Shown piece after piece: positions 18,001 through 23,745 of a stretch of 44,589 nucleotides of DNA; the first letter of the stretch is position 1, and each line of letters starts with the position of its first letter. The DNA is from Deltaproteobacteria bacterium (GTDB taxonomy: Bacteria; Desulfobacterota; Desulfobulbia; Desulfobulbales; Desulfurivibrionaceae). A program made the position numbers and the translations under genes. Location of the stretch: the NCBI GenBank assembly GCA_021847425.1, contig JAJZRF010000021.1:1-44589 (forward strand). Reading direction: 5' to 3'. The notes beneath the pieces are model-generated. The model had not been told where the DNA came from, made no database searches, and worked only from the letters and a program-made list of their open reading frames with translations.

Positions 18001-19091
18001 GGCCTCACCTCCAGATATTCCAGCCCGGTCGCCGGATCAACGGCCTGCTCCTTGGAGGCCACCACGGTGGGCTGAATGACTCCCGCCAGTTCCGGCAGAC
18101 CGACTTGAAAACCACGCTCAAAGGTATCCAACCCCAGCGGCGATCGCTCCCATTCCTCGCGCGACTGGGAATTGAGGGTAATGGCATCAATCACCGGCAC
18201 CCCCAGACGGCTCAGAATCGGGATAGCCCGTTGAGGAACGACACCCACCTTGAGGGAGATGCCGATCACGGCTTGAACCCTGGGCCTGCCAGCCCCATCG
18301 AACATGAACCGCTCCACGGCCAGTTCCGAGGGATAGCCGTAAACAGGCAATACATTCAACCCCGCCCGCTCCAGAGCATCGATCATGGTGTCCACGAGGG
18401 CCATATCCCCGTTATCCAGCGAGGTTTTGTGAAATACGATGCCGATCCAAGGGCCTGGCCGCTCTTGATGGAGTTGCCGATACTCCTCAAAATCGGTCAC
18501 ACTGCGTCGCCCCTGCTTCAGATAAATGCCTGTCTGGGGGACACTCACCGGTTTCCGGTAGTCCAGCTTCAGTCCGCAGTCCCGCTGCAAAAGAAAACGC
18601 AGCATCTGGGTGATGTTCTCAAGTCCGTTTTCCCGCTGATAGGCGTTTACGATTTCATCATTAATCAGCCCCAGTTCCCGCTGTTCCGTGCCGTATGAGC
18701 CGCCGACGGCATAGACCCTGACCCCGCTTCGGATCATCCTTTGGATGTAAGGCATCAGGTTCGCCACCATGCGGCTATCCATAATATTCAGGAGAGCGAT
18801 CCCCTTTGCGCCGGGGGGGAGCCTGCCTGCCGTCCCCTCGGCCAGCACCTTGTCCGCCGTTCTGCCGGACACCACTTGAAAGTGAACCTCATCAACCAAT
18901 TCCGGCTGAGAGTGGCGGATAGCCTTTATCGCATCAACCGCCATCTTCGCATTGAAATCCCCCATGATGAGATTGACATAGGTCTGGCCGGCCCAGGCTG
19001 ACGATGCCATCAACAACAACCAGACAACGCTCGTCGCCAACAGACAGAACAAGGGCTGAAACAATTTTTCTCCCTTTCTATTCAGGAACAT
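15078..19091 (-). CDS. Secreted, membrane-anchored CobN/HmuS-like chelatase
   Basis: CobN/BchH-family protein of 1337 residues. Unlike cytoplasmic CobN it has an N-terminal signal peptide (hydrophobic stretch LFCLLATSVVWLLLMASSAWA, about 14-34). Near the C terminus it has a low-complexity linker, a transmembrane helix (PWIFILGFILAIGLVALGF) and a positive tail KRR, so the large domain should face the periplasm. CobN hallmarks include IGTHGTHEWLSGKEVGF (about 573-590), FNLWGTETIRNEGVMESQV and MGVRPKWDERGRV. A Cys/His cluster LACCDHTCNNPQLTSY lies near 1210. Class I chelatases need ATP-driven CobS/CobT or ChlI/ChlD partners; none is encoded here. Instead it overlaps a DUF2149 gene by 14 bases and follows an ExbB-like gene. 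The closest analogue I know is the HmuS-type CobN homologue of Bacteroidota haem-uptake operons. Corrinoid or haem as substrate is inference; context favours corrinoid. Confidence 0.85.
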   Translation of the reverse strand: MFLNRKGEKLFQPLFCLLATSVVWLLLMASSAWAGQTYVNLIMGDFNAKMAVDAIKAIRHSQPELVDEVHFQVVSGRTADKVLAEGTAGRLPPGAKGIALLNIMDSRMVANLMPYIQRMIRSGVRVYAVGGSYGTEQRELGLINDEIVNAYQRENGLENITQMLRFLLQRDCGLKLDYRKPVSVPQTGIYLKQGRRSVTDFEEYRQLHQERPGPWIGIVFHKTSLDNGDMALVDTMIDALERAGLNVLPVYGYPSELAVERFMFDGAGRPRVQAVIGISLKVGVVPQRAIPILSRLGVPVIDAITLNSQSREEWERSPLGLDTFERGFQVGLPELAGVIQPTVVASKEQAVDPATGLEYLEVRPIPERINRLTERIKRWLALQQKPNSLKKIALIYYNYPPGKQNIGACYLNVLPESLYEIITRLQAEGYDTGSGEITRDRLFEDIRSHGRNIGNWAPAAIDRMARSGQAVLIPMETYKRWFATLPDGFRRAVLHDWGKPEESRIMVWRSANGTKYLVIPALRYGNILFTPQPSRGWEQDVKKLYHDTTIAPHHQYIAFYLWLKHEFKADAVAHIGTHGTHEWLSGKEVGFTAEDPPELLIQDLPNIYPYIVDDVGEGLQAKRRGMGVVIDYMTPPFDKAGMNPELKELSSLISDYNGAREKSSQLAIGKLEEINDLARKEGILTDLKLAAIATPEQADELDDYIREIGEKITPFGLHTFGKSPDDRYCRSTAEAILSIEKGLTAEERAKRLAALEADIIKSGPCELDSFVAALAGKYIPSGIGNDPIRNPESLPTGKNFYAFDPSRIPSSITYATGEKLAKELIEGYKKRHGSYPDKLTFNLWGTETIRNEGVMESQVMYLMGVRPKWDERGRVTGVEAIPRRELGRGRIDVTMVPSGLYRDLFSNLMALLDSAVTVARDQDEGDNLISANVKSTKRMLMEKGMSEEKAQRLASVRIFTEQPGSYGTGIDKVIVASNSWHNEKQVVDVYFKRLGHPFGQGFWGEKTEYKGEDLGVTLFKNALSGSKMAVHSRSGNLIATLDNDDFFQYLGGTVMAIRAVDGKSPEVYVTTMSNPKQPKQESLEKVMGMEMRSRYLNPEWIKAMMKEEYSGARFVDKVTEHLWGWQVTVPEAVDGAKWQEMYETYIQDKYGLGIKELFRKAKNMWAYQSVAARMLETVRKGYWKPNKKVVEVLAEEYAESVQEVGLACCDHTCNNPQLTSYTVSTLLSVPGLRPLAQGFMKALDTMKKTEHGQYSPARRQQKGTSAKSILQNKGLNSRAPDGKGAAKAKAGSKSVEGLEMQEVGAPAGAAFSAPIPWIFILGFILAIGLVALGFKRR

Positions 19092-19416
19092 AGATCACTC
19101 TTCCGTCCTTCAGCCGATATGCCGTACCCATGCGTTCACCCTCCCCGGAGAGGCGCCTGTCGGTTACTTTTTGCACCTTGATCTCTTTTCCTTTTTTGGT
19201 GATGACCTCAAGCTTGCCATCGGCAGCTTTTTTGGTGATGGTAACCTCTGACTTGGGGTCCATCAGGTCCAACATGTTGTACGCCATGAACAGGGCGATC
19301 ATTATGCTGACAATAAATACCACGCTCACGTCAAACAGATTGGCGACCCCGGAAATCGGGTCTTCCAACGGTTCGTCATATTTATTAAAACGGTTGCGCC
19401 GTTTAAGATAACGCAT
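19078..19416 (-). CDS. DUF2149 protein, candidate ExbD/TolR-like partner
   Basis: Protein of 112 residues: a short basic cytoplasmic N terminus (MRYLKRRNRFNKYDE), one transmembrane helix (ANLFDVSVVFIVSIMIALFM, about 27-46) and a periplasmic tail of about 65 residues with several short strands. The pattern NLFDVSVVFIVSIMI resembles the ExbD/TolR helix, which carries a proton-responsive aspartate in PLVDVMLVLLIIFM. Size, topology and gene order (ExbB-like gene immediately upstream, overlapping by 14 bases) also match an ExbB-ExbD pair. GAGGAG precedes the ATG. I therefore propose it couples the ExbB-like channel to the CobN-like protein. The family name is from memory; the ExbD role is inference from motif and context. 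Confidence 0.75.
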   Translation of the reverse strand: MRYLKRRNRFNKYDEPLEDPISGVANLFDVSVVFIVSIMIALFMAYNMLDLMDPKSEVTITKKAADGKLEVITKKGKEIKVQKVTDRRLSGEGERMGTAYRLKDGRVIYVPE

Positions 19417-19999
19417 CGCCGCTCTCCTCTTTCGCCAGAGGGGTGAGGCCGTTCATACGCCGGCGCAGCAGCAGTTCGGTCAGGTACTCCATCTCCCGCA
19501 TGTCGGCCCTCACCCACTTCTCCTTCACCAGCGAGAGCAGGTAGGCTATGATACTGCATGCCAACCCCACCACCACGGTGGTAAAGGCTGTTACCATGCT
19601 GCCCGCCATCTTGGGCATGTCCCCCTGGGCCAGGGAGGAGAGGGAGACACCCATGGGGATCAGGGTGCCCATCAACCCCAAGGCCGGGCCTACCCGAATC
19701 ACAAAACGGATTAAGTCCAGCGATTTAATCTGAACCAACTCGCTGCTTTGCAGCAACCGCTCCACGACGATATCCAGGTTGACCTTCTCCGTTGCCGTTG
19801 CGAGGGCTGTGGTCAGCTCTTTCCGATAGCGGGCCAGAGGGGTGGAGACTCCCTGGCGCCGATCCAGGAATTCCCGCAAAAAAGAGCCAAGATAAAGCAA
19901 TACCCAGAAGGTGAGCAGCACCAACCCTGCCACCACAGGAAAAAGCATCACCGATGAAATCAAATAAAGAAAGCTTTCAAGCCCTGCAAGAACCTGCAT
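19403..19999 (-). CDS. MotA/TolQ/ExbB-family proton channel protein
   Basis: Inner-membrane protein of 198 residues with three transmembrane helices: SSVMLFPVVAGLVLLTFWVL (about 15-35), the VIRVGPALGLMGTLIPMG segment (about 105-125) and MVTAFTTVVVGLACSIIAYLL (about 140-165). The GPALGLMGT and AFTTVVVGLA motifs are the ExbB/TolQ proton-channel core. ATG 19999 is preferred over an upstream start because GGAGG lies ten bases before it; it starts directly after the DUF2162 stop (20001-20003). ExbB-type rings use proton flow to drive periplasmic work through an ExbD-type subunit. tonB is nearby, so this could instead energise TonB/BtuB. Its tight overlap with DUF2149 and cobN favours a role with the chelatase. 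Confidence 0.88.
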   Translation of the reverse strand: MQVLAGLESFLYLISSVMLFPVVAGLVLLTFWVLLYLGSFLREFLDRRQGVSTPLARYRKELTTALATATEKVNLDIVVERLLQSSELVQIKSLDLIRFVIRVGPALGLMGTLIPMGVSLSSLAQGDMPKMAGSMVTAFTTVVVGLACSIIAYLLSLVKEKWVRADMREMEYLTELLLRRRMNGLTPLAKEESGDALS

Positions 20000-20000
20000 G

Positions 20001-20702
20001 TCATATCCTCCTGCGCCGTTTCCCGGCAAAAAAACCAAGCAACAGCAGAGCCGGCAGGACCGTCAAAACGCCCATGCCAGCTCTGCTGCACTCCGACAGA
20101 GCGTTTTCCATGATAAATGAGCGGTACATCTCCTGCGCCTCTTTAATTTTGGCAGGCAGAAAAAGGGAGGCGATAAAATAAAGACCGATCACGATCATCG
20201 CAAGCCCCAGCGACGCTTCCGAATGTTGGCCGGTCCGACGACGACGAGCCACCAGCCACACCCCCAACGCCAGCACGCCAAAGACCAGCCCCAATCCCAG
20301 CCCCACCAGCGGGGCCGGCAAGCTGATCGCTTTGAGCGCAGCCCAGGTTGAAAAGCAGATGGCGGTCAGACAGACCGGGCAGGGGATAATCAGCAAAAGC
20401 CTGGCCCCGGCCCCATGATGTTCACGTGTTCGCCTGCTGATGATGTACATGCCCCATGCGATCAGACCTGTTGCCAAGAGACTGTGCAACAACGGCCCGT
20501 TGCGCAACAGCGGCACAAGCCCCCGGGACAGTTGCTCTGCCGCCAGGGCTACTACCAAAAAGAGGGCCAGATACCCGGCCAGGGTGGCGATTATTCCTTT
20601 TAACCCTACCTTTCCGCAGGCAAGACCCAACCCCACCTTAAGGGCAAAAATCCCCAGGCTGAAAAGCATGCCGCCAATCCAGAGCAGGATGTTCATATCC
20701 AT
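20001..20702 (-). CDS. DUF2162-type polytopic membrane protein
   Basis: Protein of 233 residues with about six hydrophobic helices (for example ILLWIGGMLFSLGIFALKVGL, GIIATLAGYLALFLVVALAAE, and PLVGLGLGLVFGVLALGVWLV) and a basic Arg-rich C terminus. A motif LLIIPCPVCLTAICFSTWAA contains a Cys-Pro-x-Cys-like pair inside a membrane segment. I recognise the DUF2162 family, annotated as a predicted transporter and seen beside ExbB-like, DUF2149 and CobN-like genes in other genomes. No biochemical function is established to my knowledge. Candidate roles are metal or tetrapyrrole export, or supplying electrons or metal to the chelatase. GAGGA precedes the ATG. It heads the four-gene module, 150 bases after the tonB stop. 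Confidence 0.75.
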   Translation of the reverse strand: MDMNILLWIGGMLFSLGIFALKVGLGLACGKVGLKGIIATLAGYLALFLVVALAAEQLSRGLVPLLRNGPLLHSLLATGLIAWGMYIISRRTREHHGAGARLLLIIPCPVCLTAICFSTWAALKAISLPAPLVGLGLGLVFGVLALGVWLVARRRRTGQHSEASLGLAMIVIGLYFIASLFLPAKIKEAQEMYRSFIMENALSECSRAGMGVLTVLPALLLLGFFAGKRRRRI

Positions 20703-20803
20703 ATTTTTTCAGTCCTCACAAAGTAAAAAACCGTCGCCGAATCAGGAGGCTCATCTCTGCCGGGAAAGAGAGGAGCAAACTTCCCTGAATCGTATCGCTG
20801 TTA

Positions 20804-20854
20804 TTACCTGCACCATGGAAGGAGGAAAAACATCTGTTTTATCCGGGTGGACAT
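20804..20854 (-). pseudogene. Remnant of the 5' end of a btuF gene
   Basis: Five bases after the tonB stop, GAGGA precedes an ATG (20854) that encodes MSTRIKQMFFLLPWCR and then a stop. The intact BtuF at 13146-14048 begins MNRIKQIFFLLCILPWMTG, so the signal-peptide start is clearly shared and then broken off. It is a stub of 16 codons with its ribosome binding site still present. It mirrors the tonB stub at 14056-14103. Confidence 0.8.
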
Positions 20855-20898
20855 TCCTCTACCCCCGAAGTTCAAATCGCACCGGCACCCTGACCCGC
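20824..20898. repeat. 75-bp direct repeat, copy B (tonB-end/btuF-start junction)
   Basis: Ungapped partner of 14021-14095 with 64/75 identical bases. It covers the last codons of intact tonB and the start of the btuF stub. A CCATGG follows in both copies after a short length difference. The rest of 20703-20858 holds no further gene or terminator that I can support. Confidence 0.85.
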
Positions 20899-21719
20899 AT
20901 GACAACCGGTCGGCCGTTGCGCAGGCCGGGCGCAAACCGCCAGCCGCGCACCGCATCAAGCGCTGCCGCATCAAGAAGTTCAGAGCCGCTGCCGGAGGCC
21001 ACCTTTACATCCGTCACCATTCCCGAGGCGGAGACAACCACCTCCAGCAGCACAACCCCCTGTTTCCCCATCCGCCTGGCAAGGCGCGGATAGTGGAGCG
21101 GCGGATTCATTGCATACAGGGGGCGGGCCGACACTTCGGCGGTCTCACCCCGGCCGACTTCCTGCCCTTCTCCGCTTCCCGGACCCTGAACCGCCTGCGA
21201 TGGAATGTATCCCCCACCGCCAGCCGAGGTCTCCGCACCGCCAGCCGCAGGCTCACCACCGCCGGTCACCGGCTTTGCCAAAAAATTTTCCTCCCCTGCC
21301 ACCCTTCCGATTTTCTGTAGGATTTCCTGGGCGGAATGTTCCCTGCCGACATCTTTTCTCGCCCTGGGCGCCGGAGATACGCTATTTCTCCCGGCTGCCC
21401 TTCTTTCGGGCAGGACGGATTTTCTTCCCGGCGACAGGACCGGCTTCTGGTTGCCCGCCTCTTTCTCCCCCGCCGGCCCGTAACCCAGGCTGACGGCGAT
21501 GAACGAAGGCGGATCCGGTCCCAGGGTTCGGACCGTTGCACCGCTCAGCCAGAAGCCCAGAAACAAAACTGCGGCATGGAGAAGTACCGCCAAAACCGCA
21601 GCCAGGCAATACAGGCGCTGTAGCGGTGCCTTGGGCGCATCCCCCGCCGCCCCGGCAATATATTCCGGAATCGCAACCGCCGGTCTCACTTCAAGGCCCG
21701 CCGCCCGGTTTTCCCGCAC
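20859..21719 (-). CDS. tonB: TonB energy-transducing protein
   Basis: Protein of 286 residues that spans the periplasm and drives BtuB. After a 35-residue cytoplasmic N terminus comes one transmembrane helix (LAAVLAVLLHAAVLFLGFWL), then a Gly/Pro/Arg/Glu-rich periplasmic linker. The C-terminal TonB fold reads PLHYPRLARRMGKQGVVLLE, then VVVSASGMVTDVKVASGSGS, LLDAAALDAVRGWRFAPGL and VRVPVRFELRG. The helix contains the conserved-type histidine of the TonB membrane segment (SHLS-like position, here LLHAAV). The start is probably GTG 21719, overlapping the BtuF-CbiZ gene by 29 bases. No canonical ExbD accompanies it; the ExbB-like/DUF2149 pair downstream could serve it or the CobN-like protein. 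Confidence 0.92.
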   Translation of the reverse strand: MRENRAAGLEVRPAVAIPEYIAGAAGDAPKAPLQRLYCLAAVLAVLLHAAVLFLGFWLSGATVRTLGPDPPSFIAVSLGYGPAGEKEAGNQKPVLSPGRKSVLPERRAAGRNSVSPAPRARKDVGREHSAQEILQKIGRVAGEENFLAKPVTGGGEPAAGGAETSAGGGGYIPSQAVQGPGSGEGQEVGRGETAEVSARPLYAMNPPLHYPRLARRMGKQGVVLLEVVVSASGMVTDVKVASGSGSELLDAAALDAVRGWRFAPGLRNGRPVVMRVRVPVRFELRG

Positions 21720-23685
21720 ACACCCCGTTTACCAGAGACTCAAAGGCCAGGGCGATAACCGGCGGTAACTGCCCACCGGCAAACCTGTGCGGCCACGGCT
21801 CGATGGCATGGCCCGCCAGCGCGCTGGACACCGCCCTGGACCACATACCATACCCCCGCAGATCAGTGAGGCTGCCACCCTGCTCCGCATCGCTTACGGC
21901 AAAGGAGCCCAGCATGAAGCCCGCGTACTGAGGTTGCAGGAGAACATTTTCCAGAGCACCGACCAATTGGGCCTTGTCAAGGGAACAATCTTCCACCTCC
22001 GTCCCGGGAAAAAGCCCCCAGAGGTCTATCTTCCGTTCCTTGAGCCGGGCAAAAACTGAACGGTTCGCGGTGATCCCGTTCTGTTTGGCTATTGCCTCCC
22101 TAACCCCGTCATACACCGCCCCAGCAATGAGCTCCCCCATTTTCGTGTGCCCGCCGCTGTTGTCAATGGCCGGACCCTCACCCTGCACCACCAGAATATT
22201 GTCCGTGCCGGTTCCGGTCGCCTGCCGTTGGGGCGTATAACTGCTGCGGATGTCCAGATCGGCGAGGGCCGCGCTTTTCGCCTCGGTGGCGCTGATAACC
22301 GCCCTGGCCATGGCCTGCTGGCTGAGCCGCGTGTTGGTCAGCAGGATAATATTGATGGTGCCCGGCTCATAATAGTTGCCCCTATCCACGGACATGCGCA
22401 TGGCGTTTGTGGCAACCCCGGCGGTAACCAGGGCGTAGACCTCCATGTCGCGGAATCCCTTGCGGCTGACCACCAGATTATCCATATCCGCACCGGTAAA
22501 AAGCAGGCTGGTTTCGCCCGGATTCCTGCCCAGCACCGCGCAGCTCCTTTTCTTGAGACCGGCCACGCTGCTGCTCTCTGCCAGCCCCCAGGCCGGGGGA
22601 GGATAATAATGATTCCCCACCGAAGTGATGCCAGTCCGCTCTCCTTCCAGGGTGGACAACACCCGTTGCGGGGAGGCAAAATCAATCACCAGGGTTTTAT
22701 CGATGAAATCACGGACTCGGCTCTCCACTACCCTGGCCTGCCGCACATAGCCGAGGGCAAGGGCCACCTCGCGGGAGCCGATGTTGTGGTCCGGGGTGAG
22801 CTGCCGGGCCGGATCGGAAAACTCCTTTTCATAGATGCGGGCGGAAAGGGCGGAAACGAAAGCGCCGATATGTGCCCCGGCCCTACAGGTAAGATCGCAC
22901 GGAAATGAAAATACTCGTTTGTTCTTAACCGCATCAATGGTCTGCAACTCTGTATTGGCCAGCACCGCGGCTTGGGCCTTGTCCCCACAGACATAGATGC
23001 ACTGCGGGTTAAATCTTTTCAGCTCGTCGACGCTTACGGTTATGGCATTGCCATTCCGGCCGAAGTGGGGAGGCACGCCTCCCGCCGCCCGGATAAAGTC
23101 GTTTTGAAAGGAATCATCCCCCGGCACCATAAGCTGCTTGGGGCTCATGAGCCGCATCACCCGCTGGCGTTCCTTTGCCGGGATCCCGGCTGTTTTTTTG
23201 GCAATGACCGCCAGCTCCGCCCGGTTCTTCTCAATGAGCTTCTGCGCTGCGTCCCTCTTGGCGAAAATCACCCCCAACGCCTCAATACGTGCAAGTGCCT
23301 GGTCAATGGAATGCACCGGCGGGTCGAGCAGAAGACGGTCCGCCTGAAAATGCTCCCTGACTTTTTTCTGCAGATCGGCGGCAATGATCAAATCAGGATC
23401 AAGCGCATCGATCCGTTCGATGGAGGGGGCGAAAAAACCGCCGACCACCGTCTTGTCGGCAACCTCGGCCGGATAGGTGCTATGGTAGGTCACCCCGGCC
23501 AGACCATCGCCCGCGCCAATGGCAAAAATAATCTCCGTAACCGCCGGGACCAGGCACACCACCCGGTGAGGGGGATGGGCAAAGTGCATCTGCGCCGCCC
23601 CTGCCGGGGTCAAGCTCGCCGCCGACACCTCTGCCGCCATCAACACCGCGAAAAAGAGGGAAAAAAATTTCAATAATAGCTTCAT
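21691..23685 (-). CDS. Exported BtuF-CbiZ fusion: corrinoid-binding domain plus adenosylcobinamide amidohydrolase
   Basis: Protein of 664 residues. It starts with a signal peptide (MKLLLKFFSLFFAVLMAAEVSA). A BtuF-like domain follows (about 35-295): HRVVCLVPAVTEIIFAIGAG, GLAGVTYHSTYPAEV, IDALDPDLIIA and MVPGDDSFQNDFIRAAGG. A CbiZ domain (about 330-535) has SLLFTGADMDNLVVSRKGF, YALVTAGVATNAMRMSVDRG, NIILLTNTRLSQQAMARAV and the signature DNILVVQGEGP then GGHTKMGELIAGAVYDGV. A tail of about 125 residues is unassigned. CbiZ cleaves the amide bond of adenosylcobinamide or pseudocobalamin-type corrinoids so they can be rebuilt with another lower ligand. The single exported chain implies binding and cleavage in the periplasm. 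ATG 23685 follows GGCGGAG; an upstream TTG is less likely. It lies 60 bases after btuB. Confidence 0.9.
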   Translation of the reverse strand: MKLLLKFFSLFFAVLMAAEVSAASLTPAGAAQMHFAHPPHRVVCLVPAVTEIIFAIGAGDGLAGVTYHSTYPAEVADKTVVGGFFAPSIERIDALDPDLIIAADLQKKVREHFQADRLLLDPPVHSIDQALARIEALGVIFAKRDAAQKLIEKNRAELAVIAKKTAGIPAKERQRVMRLMSPKQLMVPGDDSFQNDFIRAAGGVPPHFGRNGNAITVSVDELKRFNPQCIYVCGDKAQAAVLANTELQTIDAVKNKRVFSFPCDLTCRAGAHIGAFVSALSARIYEKEFSDPARQLTPDHNIGSREVALALGYVRQARVVESRVRDFIDKTLVIDFASPQRVLSTLEGERTGITSVGNHYYPPPAWGLAESSSVAGLKKRSCAVLGRNPGETSLLFTGADMDNLVVSRKGFRDMEVYALVTAGVATNAMRMSVDRGNYYEPGTINIILLTNTRLSQQAMARAVISATEAKSAALADLDIRSSYTPQRQATGTGTDNILVVQGEGPAIDNSGGHTKMGELIAGAVYDGVREAIAKQNGITANRSVFARLKERKIDLWGLFPGTEVEDCSLDKAQLVGALENVLLQPQYAGFMLGSFAVSDAEQGGSLTDLRGYGMWSRAVSSALAGHAIEPWPHRFAGGQLPPVIALAFESLVNGVCAGKPGGGP

Positions 23686-23702
23686 GTTCGACTCCGCCAA
23701 GA

Positions 23703-23744
23703 CCCGGCAGCGCTCCGTGGGACACGCTGCCGGGGCCTTTTTTT
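23703..23744. terminator. Intercistronic hairpin between btuB and btuF-cbiZ
   Basis: CCCGGCAGCG (23703-23712) and CGCTGCCGGG (23725-23734) form a perfect 10-bp stem with a 12-base loop. Seven T residues follow on the plus strand (23738-23744), so it is a good intrinsic terminator only for plus-strand (antisense) transcription. On the sense minus strand no U-run follows, and it may act as an mRNA-processing or stability barrier between btuB and the downstream genes. Confidence 0.6.
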
Positions 23745-23745
23745 A

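Noticed and set aside
15078-19091. CobN-like gene as the ordinary aerobic cobaltochelatase
   Set aside because: A signal peptide, a C-terminal membrane anchor and absence of CobS/CobT argue against the cytoplasmic enzyme of the aerobic B12 pathway.
23680-23700. GTTCGACTCC, a tRNA T-loop-like motif
   Set aside because: No acceptor, D or anticodon arms around it, and it falls in the btuF-cbiZ start region.
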